From the NCBI RefSeq assembly GCF_000145235.1, contig NC_014391.1, positions 6,529,501 to 6,593,500 of the forward strand: a stretch of 64,000 nt of DNA, given 5' to 3'. The position numbers were made by a program, and so were the translations under genes. The notes beneath the pieces are model-generated. The model did no database searches and was not told the DNA's origin. It saw only the letters and a list, made by a program, of their open reading frames with translations. This document shows positions 41,029 through 50,522 of the stretch, piece by piece (position 1 is the stretch's first letter; every line of letters begins with the position of its first letter). The DNA is from Micromonospora aurantiaca ATCC 27029. GTDB lineage: Bacteria; Actinomycetota; Actinomycetes; Mycobacteriales; Micromonosporaceae.

Positions 41029-44000
41029 GTGTCCACTGTCGTCATCAAGCGGCCGCCACGCCGCCCGGCACCGGAGATCCCGGTCGGTGAGCTGCCCGTC
41101 GAGGCGCCGCCGGAGATCCCCGCCGCCGCCGGTGGGCGCTGGCAGCAGGCGCTGATGGTGCTGCCGATGCTCGGCGGGACGGTGGCCATGGCGATGATGT
41201 TCGGCCGCGGCGGCGGGGCCTACTCGTACGTGGTGGGCGGCATGTTCGGCCTCTCCTCGCTGGCGATGCTGGTCACCACCTGGGGCAGCGCCGGGCCGAA
41301 GAAGTCCGAGCTGATGGCCGCCCGCCGGGAGTACCTGCGCCACCTCGCCACGCTCCGGCGCCGGGTGCGGGAGACCGCCGGCGCCCAGCGGGCCGGGCTG
41401 TCCTACCGCCATCCCGAGCCGGGGCGGCTCTGGTCGACAGTCGACAGTCACCGGGTCTGGGAGCGCCGGCCGGGCGACCCGGACTTCGCCGTGGTCCGGG
41501 TCGGTGTGGGCCCGCAGACGCTCGCCACCCCGCTGGTCCCGCCGGTCACCCGCCCGCTGGAGGAGCTGGAGCCGATGACGGCCGGGGCGCTGCGGCGCTT
41601 CCTGGACGCGTACTCGGTGGTGCCGGACCTGCCGGTGGCGCTGTCGCTGCGCAGTTTCGCCCGGGTCTTCGTGCGCGGCCCGGCCGGCCCGGTACGCGGC
41701 GCCGGCTCGCCCGCCGCGCAGGCGCTGGCCCGGGCGGTGCTCACCCAGCTCGCCGTCTTCCACGCGCCGGACGAGCTGCTGATCGCGGTGTGCGCCGGGC
41801 CGGAACGCCGGACCGCCTGGGAGTGGGTGAAGTGGCTGCCGCACGCCCACCATCCGGCGCGCACCGACGCGCTGGGCCCGGTGCGGCTGGTCACCAGCTC
41901 CGCCGCCGACCTGGAACGGCTGCTCGACGACGTGCTCGGCGCCCGGTCCCGGTTCAGCCCGCACGGCACCGCCACCGACGGGCCGCACGTCGTGGTGGTG
42001 CTCGACGGCGGTGACCTGACCGGCGCGACCGACCTGGCCGGTGACGGCGGCATCGACGCGGTCACAGTGCTCGACCTGGACACTCCGCCGCCCCGGCTGC
42101 TCGACCGGTACGCGCTCCTGCTCGACCTGGTCGACGGCCGGCTGCACTCGCACTCCGCGGAGGGGCACGCCGAGGTGGGCGCCGCCGACGCGCTGGCGCC
42201 CGCCGACGCGGAGGCGGTGGCCCGGCGGCTCGCGCCGCTGCGGCTGGCCGGCACGGTACGCGGACCGGACGCGCCGCCCGGCGCCGAGCTGGGTCTGCCC
42301 GAGCTGCTGGGTCTCGGCGACCCGGAGAGCTTCACCGCCGAGCAGGGCTGGGCGCCCCGGGCCGCGCGGGACCGGCTGCGGGTGCCGATCGGCGTGGGCG
42401 CCGACGGCGGGGCGATCGACCTCGACCTGAAGGAGTCGGCGCAGGACGGCATGGGCCCGCACGGCCTGCTGATCGGCGCGACCGGCTCGGGCAAGTCGGA
42501 GCTGCTGCGCACGCTCGTGCTCGGGCTGGCCGCCACGCACAGCTCGGAACAGCTCAACTTCGTCCTCGTCGACTTCAAGGGCGGCGCCACGTTCGCGCCG
42601 TTCGGGCGGCTGCCGCACACCGCCGCCGTGATCACCAACCTGGCCGACGCGCTGCCGCTGGTGGACCGGATGGTGGACGCGATCAACGGGGAGCTGATGC
42701 GCCGGCAGGAGCTGCTGCGCCGGGCCGGCAACTTCGCGAGCGTGCGCGACTACGAGCGGGCCCGGGCGGCCGGTTCGCCGCTGGCCCCGCTGCCGTCGCT
42801 GCTGCTGATCTGCGACGAGTTCTCCGAGCTGCTGTCCGCCAAGCCCGACTTCATCGACCTGTTCGTGCAGATCGGCCGGCTGGGCCGGTCGCTCGGGGTG
42901 CACCTGCTGCTTGCCAGCCAGCGGCTGGAGGAGGGGCGGCTGCGCGGGCTGGACACGCACCTGTCGTACCGGATCGGTTTGCGGACGTTCTCGGCGCTGG
43001 AGTCCCGGACGGTGCTGGGCGTGCCGGACGCGCACGAGCTGCCGCGCAGCCCGGGGCACGGTTACCTGCGCTCGGGCACCGATCCGCTGGTCCGGTTCAA
43101 GGCCGCGTACGTCTCCGGCGCGGTCCGCCGCCGCGGCGGCGGGGCGGGCGCGTCCGGCGCCGGTGAGGCGCGTGTGCTCGCGTTCTCCACCCACCTGGTC
43201 CCGGTGCCCGAGCCGCCCGCGCCCGTCGCCCCGCCCGCCGAGGACGACAGCGGCGAGACGCTGCTGGACCTGCTCGTGGACCGGCTGACCGGGCAGGGCC
43301 CACCGGCGCATCAGGTGTGGCTGCCACCGCTGGACGCCTCGCCCGCCCTGGACGAGCTGCTCGGCCCGGTCGGCACCGACCCGGTACGCGGGCTCACGGT
43401 GGCGAATCCGGAGCTGCACGGGGCGCTCCAGGTGCCGGTGGCGGTGGTGGACAAGCCGTTCGAGCAGCGGCGTGACCTGCTCTGGCTGGCGCTGGACGGC
43501 GCGGCCGGGCACGTCGCTGTGGTCGGCACCACCCGCAGCGGCCGGTCCAGCCTGCTGCGCACCCTGGTCTGCGCGCTCGCGCTCACCCACACCCCGGCCG
43601 AGGTGCAGGTCTACTGCCTCGACTTCGGCAGCGGGACGCTGGGCACGCTGCGCGACCTGCCGCACGTGGGCGGTGTCAGCGGGCGGACCGACGGCACCGC
43701 GGTGCGCCGTACCGTCGGCGAGGTCGCCGGCCTGCTGGCCGAGCGGGAGCGGCGTTTCGCCGAGGCCGGTGTGGAGTCGATGGCCGCATGGCGACGGCGG
43801 CGGGCGGCGGGCGCGCCGGACCCGTTCGGGGACGTGTTCCTTGTGGTGGACGGCTGGAACACGCTGCGCGGCGAGTACGAGGATCTGGAACCGCTGGTCA
43901 CCGAACTCGCCACCCGGGGCCTGGCGTACGGGGTGCACGTGGTGGCGAGCGCGCTGCGCTGGTCGGACTTCCGCCCAGCGATCCGTGACCTGTTCGGCTC

Positions 44001-44967
44001 CCGGCTGGAGTTGCGTCTCGGCGACCCGGCCGACTCGGTGGTGGTCAAGCGCGCGCTGGCGGCAACCGTGCCGGAGGAGCGTCCGGGACGCGGCATCACG
44101 GCGGGAGGACTGCACTTCCTCACCGCCGAACCCCGCGTCGAGGCACTGGGCGCGGAGACCGCCGACATGGTCAAGGCGGTCGCCGGCGCGTGGACCGGTC
44201 CGCCGGCGCCCCGGGTGCGGCTGCTTCCGCCGGTGCTGCCGTACGCCGAGCTGGACCAGAGCGCGACGAGCGGGCTGGCGTTCCCGATCGGCGTGGCCGA
44301 GGCGGACCTGTCCCAGGTGGTGCTGGACTTCGCCACCGAGCCGAACTTCCTGGTCTTCGGCGACGCCGAGTGCGGCAAGTCGTCGTTCCTGCGGGCGCTC
44401 GCCACCTCGATCGTCAACCGGTTCACCCCGGAGCAGGCCCGGGTGATGCTCGTGGACTACCGGCGCAGCCTGATGGGCGTGATCGAGACGCCGCACCTGA
44501 TCGGGTACGGGACCGCGGCGCCGCACACCGCCGAGCTGATCGAGTCGGCCGCCGGCTATCTCCAGGGGCGGCAGCCGGGGCCGGAGGTGACCCCGGCGCA
44601 GCTGCGCAGCCGGTCGTGGTGGCAGGGACCGGAACTGTTCGTGCTCGTCGACGACTACGACCTGGTGGCAGGCGGGCCGACGAACCCGTTGCGGGCGTTG
44701 GAGGAGCATCTGCCACACGCCCGGGACGTCGGGCTGCACCTGGTGCTGGCGCGGCGTACCGGCGGTGCCGGGCGGACCGCGTACGAGCCGATCGTGCAGC
44801 GGCTGCGCGAGCTGTCCACGGCCGGGCTGGTGATGTCGGGTGGCCCGGAGGAGGGCGCGCTCGTCGGTCAGGTCAAGGCCGGGCCGCTGCCCCCGGGGCG
44901 GGCGCGCCTGGTCACGCGCCGGGAGGGGGTGCGCCTGGTGCAGTTGGCGCATCTCCCGCCCGGGTGA
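41029..44967 (+). CDS. eccC: type VII secretion FtsK/SpoIIIE-type ATPase EccC (fused Ca-Cb form)
   Basis: The 1312-residue motor of the ESX system, carrying EccCa and EccCb in one chain. Two N-terminal membrane helices (about residues 40-85) are followed by three FtsK-like ATPase domains. The P-loops are GATGSGKS (Lys489, intact), GTTRSGRS (Arg839 in place of Lys) and GDAECGKS (Lys1117). The first domain also has a normal Walker B (LLLICDEFSELL). In this family ATPase 1 drives transport, and the later domains bind ATP or substrate signals. GTG 41029 has GGGGAGGG just upstream. mycP follows after about 90 bases. Confidence 0.95.
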   Translation: MSTVVIKRPPRRPAPEIPVGELPVEAPPEIPAAAGGRWQQALMVLPMLGGTVAMAMMFGRGGGAYSYVVGGMFGLSSLAMLVTTWGSAGPKKSELMAARREYLRHLATLRRRVRETAGAQRAGLSYRHPEPGRLWSTVDSHRVWERRPGDPDFAVVRVGVGPQTLATPLVPPVTRPLEELEPMTAGALRRFLDAYSVVPDLPVALSLRSFARVFVRGPAGPVRGAGSPAAQALARAVLTQLAVFHAPDELLIAVCAGPERRTAWEWVKWLPHAHHPARTDALGPVRLVTSSAADLERLLDDVLGARSRFSPHGTATDGPHVVVVLDGGDLTGATDLAGDGGIDAVTVLDLDTPPPRLLDRYALLLDLVDGRLHSHSAEGHAEVGAADALAPADAEAVARRLAPLRLAGTVRGPDAPPGAELGLPELLGLGDPESFTAEQGWAPRAARDRLRVPIGVGADGGAIDLDLKESAQDGMGPHGLLIGATGSGKSELLRTLVLGLAATHSSEQLNFVLVDFKGGATFAPFGRLPHTAAVITNLADALPLVDRMVDAINGELMRRQELLRRAGNFASVRDYERARAAGSPLAPLPSLLLICDEFSELLSAKPDFIDLFVQIGRLGRSLGVHLLLASQRLEEGRLRGLDTHLSYRIGLRTFSALESRTVLGVPDAHELPRSPGHGYLRSGTDPLVRFKAAYVSGAVRRRGGGAGASGAGEARVLAFSTHLVPVPEPPAPVAPPAEDDSGETLLDLLVDRLTGQGPPAHQVWLPPLDASPALDELLGPVGTDPVRGLTVANPELHGALQVPVAVVDKPFEQRRDLLWLALDGAAGHVAVVGTTRSGRSSLLRTLVCALALTHTPAEVQVYCLDFGSGTLGTLRDLPHVGGVSGRTDGTAVRRTVGEVAGLLAERERRFAEAGVESMAAWRRRRAAGAPDPFGDVFLVVDGWNTLRGEYEDLEPLVTELATRGLAYGVHVVASALRWSDFRPAIRDLFGSRLELRLGDPADSVVVKRALAATVPEERPGRGITAGGLHFLTAEPRVEALGAETADMVKAVAGAWTGPPAPRVRLLPPVLPYAELDQSATSGLAFPIGVAEADLSQVVLDFATEPNFLVFGDAECGKSSFLRALATSIVNRFTPEQARVMLVDYRRSLMGVIETPHLIGYGTAAPHTAELIESAAGYLQGRQPGPEVTPAQLRSRSWWQGPELFVLVDDYDLVAGGPTNPLRALEEHLPHARDVGLHLVLARRTGGAGRTAYEPIVQRLRELSTAGLVMSGGPEEGALVGQVKAGPLPPGRARLVTRREGVRLVQLAHLPPG

Positions 44968-45055
44968 TCCGCCTCGCGGAGTTGCCCCGTGACGGTCGGG
45001 ACAACCGGTAATCTCCGTGCAGCATGTGTCTGACGCGACCGAACGGCTGGGGAAT

Positions 45056-46369
45056 GTGACAGGGGATCGGCAGGGACCGCCCGGTGGGCCGCCCCGGCGT
45101 CGCGCCGGACGCGCGCTGCTCGCCGCCGTGTCGGCGCTGGCCACCGTCGCCGGTCCGCTGGCACCGCCGGCCCACGCCGCGCCCGCCGCCCCGGCCACAG
45201 TGGCGCGTCCCTGGGTGTCCCCCGACCGCCTGCTGCGCACCGATCAGGTACGCGACGAGCAGTGGCAGCTGGAGGAGTTGCGGGCGAAGACCGCGTGGCG
45301 CACCTCGACCGGGCGCGGCGTGGTGGTCGCGGTGATCGACTCCGGTGTGGACGGCACCCACCCCGACCTGGCGGGCCAGGTGCTGCCCGGCCTCGATCTG
45401 GTGACGCCGGACGGCTCGGACGGCCCGGACCCGGTGGGGCACGGCACCACGGTGGCCGGGCTGATCGCCGGGCGGGCCGACGACGACCGGGGCGTGCTGG
45501 GGCTCGCGCCGGACGCCAAGATCCTTCCGGTCCGGGTCCTCGACGTCGAGAACCGCTACGACGACGCGCTGATCATCGCCAAGGCGGTGCGCTGGGCGGT
45601 CGACAACGGCGCCCAGGTGGTCAACCTGTCGCTCGGCGGCAGCAGCGACAACCCGGCCCTGGCCGCGGCGCTCGACTACGCGTTCGCCCGGGACGTGGTG
45701 GTGGTGGCCTGCACCGGCAATCTGGCCACCTCGACGACCACCGAGGTCTGGTACCCGGCCCGGGAACCGGGTGTGCTCGCGGTCGCCGGGCTGGAGCGGA
45801 CCAGCGAGAACCTCTGGTCCGGCTCGATCACGGGTCATGAGACGGTGCTCAGCGCCCCGGCCACCGGGCTCTACGGCGCCCGGCCGGAGGGCTACTGGCG
45901 GGTGCAGGGTACGAGCTTCGCCGCGCCGCTCGTCGCCGCGACGGCTGCCCTGGTCCGCGCGCGGTATCCGAAGATGTCAGCCGGGGACGTGGTGAACCGG
46001 CTGATCGCCACCGCCCGGGATCTCGGCCCGACCGGCCGGGACGACCGGTTCGGCTACGGCCTTGTCGATCCGGTGGCCGCGCTCACCGCCGACGTCCCGG
46101 CGGTGGGCCACAACCCGCTCGACGACAACGGCTCCCCCGGCGTGGTGGGCTTCGGGCCGGCGCCCGGCGACACGCGGGACACCCGGGCCGCTGCGGCGGG
46201 CCGGGGCGGTGACCCGCTGGGGCGTTCCTCGGAGGGCTGGAACGCCCGGCCGGCGGGCCAGACGGACGCCTCCGCCCCGGAACGGCTCTGGACCGGCCTG
46301 GCCCTGTTCGTCGCACTCGTCACCGGCACCGCGTTGATGGTTCGCCGGTTCCGACAGACCCGTCGCTGA
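45056..46369 (+). CDS. mycP: mycosin, type VII secretion-associated subtilisin-like protease
   Basis: A membrane-anchored serine protease of the ESX machinery. It has a signal peptide (RRRAGRALLAAVSALATVAG to AHAAPAA) and the subtilase triad Asp95 (VIDSGVD), His129 (GHGTTVAG) and Ser287 (GTSFAAP), counted from GTG 45056. A C-terminal membrane helix (ERLWTGLALFVALVTGTALMV) ends in a basic tail. Upstream in-frame GTGs at 45017 and 45026 are alternatives. About 437 residues, a typical mycosin length. Confidence 0.93.
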   Translation: MTGDRQGPPGGPPRRRAGRALLAAVSALATVAGPLAPPAHAAPAAPATVARPWVSPDRLLRTDQVRDEQWQLEELRAKTAWRTSTGRGVVVAVIDSGVDGTHPDLAGQVLPGLDLVTPDGSDGPDPVGHGTTVAGLIAGRADDDRGVLGLAPDAKILPVRVLDVENRYDDALIIAKAVRWAVDNGAQVVNLSLGGSSDNPALAAALDYAFARDVVVVACTGNLATSTTTEVWYPAREPGVLAVAGLERTSENLWSGSITGHETVLSAPATGLYGARPEGYWRVQGTSFAAPLVAATAALVRARYPKMSAGDVVNRLIATARDLGPTGRDDRFGYGLVDPVAALTADVPAVGHNPLDDNGSPGVVGFGPAPGDTRDTRAAAAGRGGDPLGRSSEGWNARPAGQTDASAPERLWTGLALFVALVTGTALMVRRFRQTRR

Positions 46370-46409
46370 ACCGGTCTGATCCCGCCCTCGGATGGGTAGG
46401 GAGAGCCCC

Positions 46410-47204
46410 ATGGACACCACCGGGGCCACTGTCACGCGGCAGCGGTCGTGGCGGAGCCGCCGCCTCGACCCCGAGCACTCGCTGGGCCTGCGGCTCACCC
46501 TGGCCGCGGTCGCGGCGTTCCTGGTGCTGGTGCCGTTCGCCCTGATCGCGCTGCTGGTGCTCGGCGCGTGGCCGCCTCTGCTGCGGCTGGACGCCTCGAT
46601 CGCCGACGCGTTCCACGGCTACGCACAGGACCATTCCGCCTGGGTCGGTGTGATGACGGTCTGGACGCACGTTTTCGGGCCCGGGCCGCTGCGGGTGGCC
46701 GCGGTCGTGGTGGTGGTCTGGCTGGTCCGGCGCGGCGCGCCCAGGCTCGCGATCTGGGTGGTCGTCACAATGGCCGCCGGCGGGCTGCTCGGCGCGCTGC
46801 TCAAGCTGCTCGTCGGCCGGGACCGGCCGGATCTGCTCGACCCGGTGGCCCGGGCCGCCGGTTACTCGTTTCCGTCCGGTCACGCGCTCAACGCCACGCT
46901 GGCGGCGGGTGTGCTGCTGCTGGTGTTCCTGCCGTTCGTGCGGGACAGCCGCCGGGGCCGGGTCGCGCTGTGGACCGCCGCCGTGCTGGTCGCAGTGGTG
47001 ACCGGGCTCAGCCGGATCGCGCTGGGCGTGCACTGGACCAGCGACGTGGTGGGCGGCTGGGTGCTCGGGGCGGCGGTGGTGGCCGCGACAGCGGCCGGCT
47101 TCGCCACCTGGCGCAGCGGATCCGGGCGGCCGTCCGCCCGTCCGCTCCGTGAGGGGGTCGAGCCGGAGCTGGCCGACCAGCGGCCGGAGGGCGGCCGGGC
47201 GTAA
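46410..47204 (+). CDS. PAP2-family phosphatase
   Basis: A 264-residue membrane phosphatase with about six helices. The three PAP2 active-site motifs are present: KLLVGRDRP, SFPSGH, and SRIALGVHWTSDVVGG. Likely substrates are lipid phosphates such as undecaprenyl pyrophosphate or phosphatidic acid. ATG 46410 has GGGAGAG upstream; an ATG at 46392 would add six residues. A broken second PAP2 gene follows. Confidence 0.88.
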   Translation: MDTTGATVTRQRSWRSRRLDPEHSLGLRLTLAAVAAFLVLVPFALIALLVLGAWPPLLRLDASIADAFHGYAQDHSAWVGVMTVWTHVFGPGPLRVAAVVVVVWLVRRGAPRLAIWVVVTMAAGGLLGALLKLLVGRDRPDLLDPVARAAGYSFPSGHALNATLAAGVLLLVFLPFVRDSRRGRVALWTAAVLVAVVTGLSRIALGVHWTSDVVGGWVLGAAVVAATAAGFATWRSGSGRPSARPLREGVEPELADQRPEGGRA

Positions 47205-47234
47205 CCGGACCCGCGCCGGGGTACAGGCGTGCCC

Positions 47235-47960
47235 ATGTCCGATGTCGTGATCCGAGTCACCCGGCGTGTCCTGCTGCCGCTGGCCCTGCTCTTCGCGCTG
47301 ATGGTGGGCCTGGGCCTGCTGGTGACCCGGGTGCTGGCCCGTACCTGGCCGTTCACCGTGGAGGACACGGTCAACCGTGAGCTGGCCGGCGACCGGACGC
47401 CGGGGTAGAACGACGTCTCGCTGGTGTTCAGCACGCTGGCCAGCACCCAGATGATCGTCGTGGTGACGGTGCTGGCGGCGCTGGTGCTGCGGCTGGTGCT
47501 GCACCGCTGGCGGGAGCCGCTGTTCCTGTGCGCGGCGGTGACCGCGCAGGCGCTGATCTTCCTGTTCACCACCATGGCCATCGACCGGAACCGCCCGGCC
47601 GTCGCGCACATGGACGCCTCCCCGCCCACGTCCAGCTTCCCGTCCGGGCACACCTCGGCGGCCACGGCGCTCTACGTCGGTCTCGCGGTGCTGCTGGCGC
47701 TGCGGGCGCGCAGCACCCCGACCAAGGTCGGCTGGTGGACGCTGCTGGTGCTGGTGCCGATCGGCGTGGCGCTCACCCGGATGTACCGGGGCATGCACCA
47801 CCCGAGCGACGTGGTCGCCTCGTTCCTCAACGGCGGCGCGTGCGTGGCGATCATGGCGCGGGCGGTACTCGACCGCACGCTCACCTGGGGCCGCGCCCGG
47901 CTGCCGCTGTCCCGCTCGGGCGACGAGGCGACACCGGCGGGAGCATCGGCGGGTGGCTGA
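47235..47960 (+). pseudogene. PAP2-family phosphatase interrupted by an in-frame TAG
   Basis: The frame opens at ATG 47235 with a membrane helix (VLLPLALLFALMVGLGLLV), stops at TAG 47406-47408 (codon 58), and continues in the same frame to 47960. The continuation contains the PAP2 motifs IDRNRPA, SFPSGHTSA and RMYRGMHHPSDV, plus several helices. No frameshift is needed. One base change (TGG to TAG) would explain the stop, since RTPGWNDVS reads well. Translation could restart at the GTG/ATG codons after the stop, but the first helix and N-terminal part would be lost. A sequencing error is also possible. Confidence 0.8.
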
Positions 47961-47975
47961 GCGCCGCCGGCCGGC

Positions 47976-49154
47976 TCAGGTGCAGTCGCCGGTCGCCACT
48001 CCCCGGGTACGCTCCGCGCCCGCGAGCGCCACCGGTCGCGCCTCGGCGGCGGTCACCGCGAAACCGGTGTTCGGGTCGTCCGCCGCCGCCGCGAAGATCA
48101 CGCCGAGCACCAGACCGTTCGAGGAGACCAGCGGGCCGCCGGAGTTGCCGCTGCGCACCAGCGCCCGGATCGTGTAGATCTCCCGGTTGACGTCACCGGC
48201 CGAGTAGATGTCCGGGCCGGTGATCCGGTCGACGTCCCGGATCCGGGCCGGGCGGGCGTCGTACGGGCCGTCGAGCGGGAAGCCGAGCACGATCGCGTCA
48301 GCGCCGGTGGCGGCCGGGCCGGCGGCGAAGCGCAGCGACGGGCCGGGCAGCCCGGGTACGTAGAGCACGGCCAGGTCCCGGTCCGGATCGTAGACGACGA
48401 CCTCGCCGTCGTACCGCTCGCCGCGCAGTTCCACAGCCACCGAGCGGGTGCCGGCCACCACGTGCGCGTTGGTCATCACCCGGTCGTCGGCGTACACGAA
48501 ACCGGAGCCCTCGATGCGGCGCGAGCAGCTCGGCGCGGAGCCGAGCACCTTCACCACCGACCGCCTGCTGTTCTGCACCACCTGGGAGTTGGCCAGCGCC
48601 GGGTCGGGCGGTGCCACCTGCCGGGCCCTGGTCGGCGCGAGGTCGCCGAACACGTCCGGGAAGCCGTTGGTGTCGACCGTGTCGCGCAGCGCTGTGGACA
48701 GGTCCTGCGCCTTGTCCGGCAGCACCTGGTCGACGACGGTGAGCAGCGCGCTGTTGCGGACCGAGGAGGCCAGCCACGGCACCGAGGAGGAGCCGAGCGG
48801 CACGGCGACCAGCCACGCCACGAGCATGACCGCGATGACCGAGATGAACGCGCCGCCGACGTCGTCGATCTTCCGGCCGGCCGGGCCGGTGATGGCGGCC
48901 CGCAGGTTCGAGCCGAGCCAGCCCGCCAGCGCCTGCCCCAGCACCGCGAGCCCGAAGATCGCCACCAGGGAGATCAGCACGCGTGTGCCGCTCGCCGCGA
49001 ACTGCTGCGCGATCAGCGGCCCGACCTGGAGGCCGAGCAGCGCTCCGAGGAAGAAGCCGGAGAACGACAGGGCCCCGATGACGAAACCCTGACGGTATCC
49101 GCTGATCGCGAACACGAGCATGAGCAGAAGAAGGACGAGATCCACGGCGGACAC
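47976..49154 (-). CDS. marP: MarP-type membrane serine protease
   Basis: A 392-residue protein with four N-terminal helices of the CvpA/colicin-V type and an extracytoplasmic trypsin-like domain. The triad is His231 (TNAHVV), Asp260 (DRDLAVL) and Ser338 (SGNSGGPL). The spacing is almost the same as in Mycobacterium tuberculosis MarP (His235, Asp264, Ser343), which supports acid and oxidative stress resistance in mycobacteria. Two Cys residues flank the protease domain (SCSRRIEGSG and the C-terminal GDCT). The NUDIX, thioredoxin and nth genes upstream follow the mycobacterial order. Confidence 0.92.
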   Translation of the reverse strand: MSAVDLVLLLLMLVFAISGYRQGFVIGALSFSGFFLGALLGLQVGPLIAQQFAASGTRVLISLVAIFGLAVLGQALAGWLGSNLRAAITGPAGRKIDDVGGAFISVIAVMLVAWLVAVPLGSSSVPWLASSVRNSALLTVVDQVLPDKAQDLSTALRDTVDTNGFPDVFGDLAPTRARQVAPPDPALANSQVVQNSRRSVVKVLGSAPSCSRRIEGSGFVYADDRVMTNAHVVAGTRSVAVELRGERYDGEVVVYDPDRDLAVLYVPGLPGPSLRFAAGPAATGADAIVLGFPLDGPYDARPARIRDVDRITGPDIYSAGDVNREIYTIRALVRSGNSGGPLVSSNGLVLGVIFAAAADDPNTGFAVTAAEARPVALAGAERTRGVATGDCT

Positions 49155-49230
49155 CCCCCAAGGGTACGGGCACGGGGCCCGTGCTCGGCTCAGCGCTCGC
49201 GGAACGTGACCCGGGGATGCGTACGGGTGA

Positions 49231-49923
49231 TCAGCGCACCGGGCTCTCGTCGGCCGCCTCGGTGCCCGCCGACGGAGCGGGCGTGGCGTCCACGGGCGGC
49301 AGGTCCACCACACGCGAGTGCGGCCAGGGCCGGGACCAGCCGCCCATCTCCAGCAGCCGGTCGATCACGCCTGCGGTGAAGCCCCAGACGAGCATGCCGC
49401 GTGCGGAGAAGGCGGGACCGATCCAGCCGCTCGGGTGGCGTACCCGCATGCGGTTGTCCGGGTCGACCAGCTCGGTGACCGGCAGCCGGGCCACGTGCGC
49501 GACCTCGGCCGGCTCACGCGGGTGCACCGGGTGCGGGTCGTGCCACCAGGCGAGCACCGGGGTGACCACGAAGTCGCTGACCGGGATCCAGAGCCGGGGC
49601 AGCTCGGCGAGCACTGTGACGCTGCCGGGGTCGAGGCCGACCTCCTCGTTCGCCTCGCGCAGCGCGGTGGCGCGGGCGTCGGCGTCCTCCGGGTCGGCCG
49701 CCCCGCCCGGGAAGGCCGGCTGCCCGGCGTGGTTGCGCAGCGTCGCGGCGCGCTGGAGGACGAGCACGTCCGGCCCGGCGCCGGGCTCCTCGCCGAGCAG
49801 CACCAGTACGGCGCTCTCCCGGCCGCCGCTGGACGGCGTGACGATGCGGGTGAAGTCCTCCGCCCGCGCGGTGCCGAGCCGGCCCAGCAGCGGGTCGAAC
49901 CACACCGGCGGCCGTCGGGTCAT
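49231..49923 (-). CDS. NUDIX hydrolase (CoA pyrophosphatase-like)
   Basis: A 230-residue NUDIX enzyme. The Nudix box spans GGAADPEDADARATALREAN then EEVGL, matching Gx5Ex7REUxEExGU. The preceding LRNHAGQPAFPGG resembles the CoA-pyrophosphatase subgroup motif. The probable reaction is cleavage of CoA or a related nucleoside diphosphate derivative. Its ATG overlaps the thioredoxin gene's stop (ATGA). Confidence 0.9.
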   Translation of the reverse strand: MTRRPPVWFDPLLGRLGTARAEDFTRIVTPSSGGRESAVLVLLGEEPGAGPDVLVLQRAATLRNHAGQPAFPGGAADPEDADARATALREANEEVGLDPGSVTVLAELPRLWIPVSDFVVTPVLAWWHDPHPVHPREPAEVAHVARLPVTELVDPDNRMRVRHPSGWIGPAFSARGMLVWGFTAGVIDRLLEMGGWSRPWPHSRVVDLPPVDATPAPSAGTEAADESPVR

Positions 49924-50522
49924 ACCCGCACCCCGAGGTGACGTTCGAGCAGCGCGGCGAGGCGGGCGTCGTCGAGCGCGCCGGTCGCGTCGGTGTGCCG
50001 GATCCGCCCGTCGGCGTCGACGAGCACCGTGAGCGGGAACGCGTTGCGTTCGAGCGCGCGCTGGAACGCGTCGCCCTGGTCGAGCAGCATCGGGAAGTCG
50101 ACGCCGTAGTCCTCGCCGATGGACTGCGCGCCGCCGCGGCTGTCCCGGCTGTTCACGCCGATCACCTGGAACCGGCCGTCGGCCCGCTCGCTGAGCCGCT
50201 GGAACGCGGGCAGCTCCTTGCGGCACGGCGGACACCAGGACGCCCACACGTTGATCACCGCCGGGCCCTTGACGTCGCGCAGGTTCACGGGCGCGCCGCC
50301 GGTGAAGCAGTTGAGCGTCAGGTCGGGGAGCTGGTCACCGGCCTTACCGGCGGACGTCGGGGACGCGGCGGCGGGCGCGACGGTCAGCGGGGCGCAGTCG
50401 GCGAACGGCGAGGGGCGCTCGGCCCGGGTCGCCGGCGCCGGACGTTCCGGCTCCTCGGCGGTGGCGGTGCAGCCCGCCGTCGCCAGCAGCAGCGGGACGA
50501 GAAGGTACGCGAGCCGGCGCAT
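49920..50522 (-). CDS. TlpA-like membrane-anchored thioredoxin
   Basis: A 200-residue exported lipoprotein with signal LLATAGC and a thioredoxin fold containing the redox motif WASWCPPCRKELP. It then has the cis-Pro region RNAFPLTVLVDADG. It probably reduces or forms disulfides in extracytoplasmic proteins. ATG 50522 overlaps the nth stop by one base. A GTG directly upstream (50525) is an alternative. Confidence 0.9.
   Translation of the reverse strand: MRRLAYLLVPLLLATAGCTATAEEPERPAPATRAERPSPFADCAPLTVAPAAASPTSAGKAGDQLPDLTLNCFTGGAPVNLRDVKGPAVINVWASWCPPCRKELPAFQRLSERADGRFQVIGVNSRDSRGGAQSIGEDYGVDFPMLLDQGDAFQRALERNAFPLTVLVDADGRIRHTDATGALDDARLAALLERHLGVRV

Noticed and set aside
47406..47408. Programmed readthrough or pyrrolysine at the TAG
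   Set aside because: No recoding element or catalytic reason is visible. A point mutation at a Trp codon is simpler.
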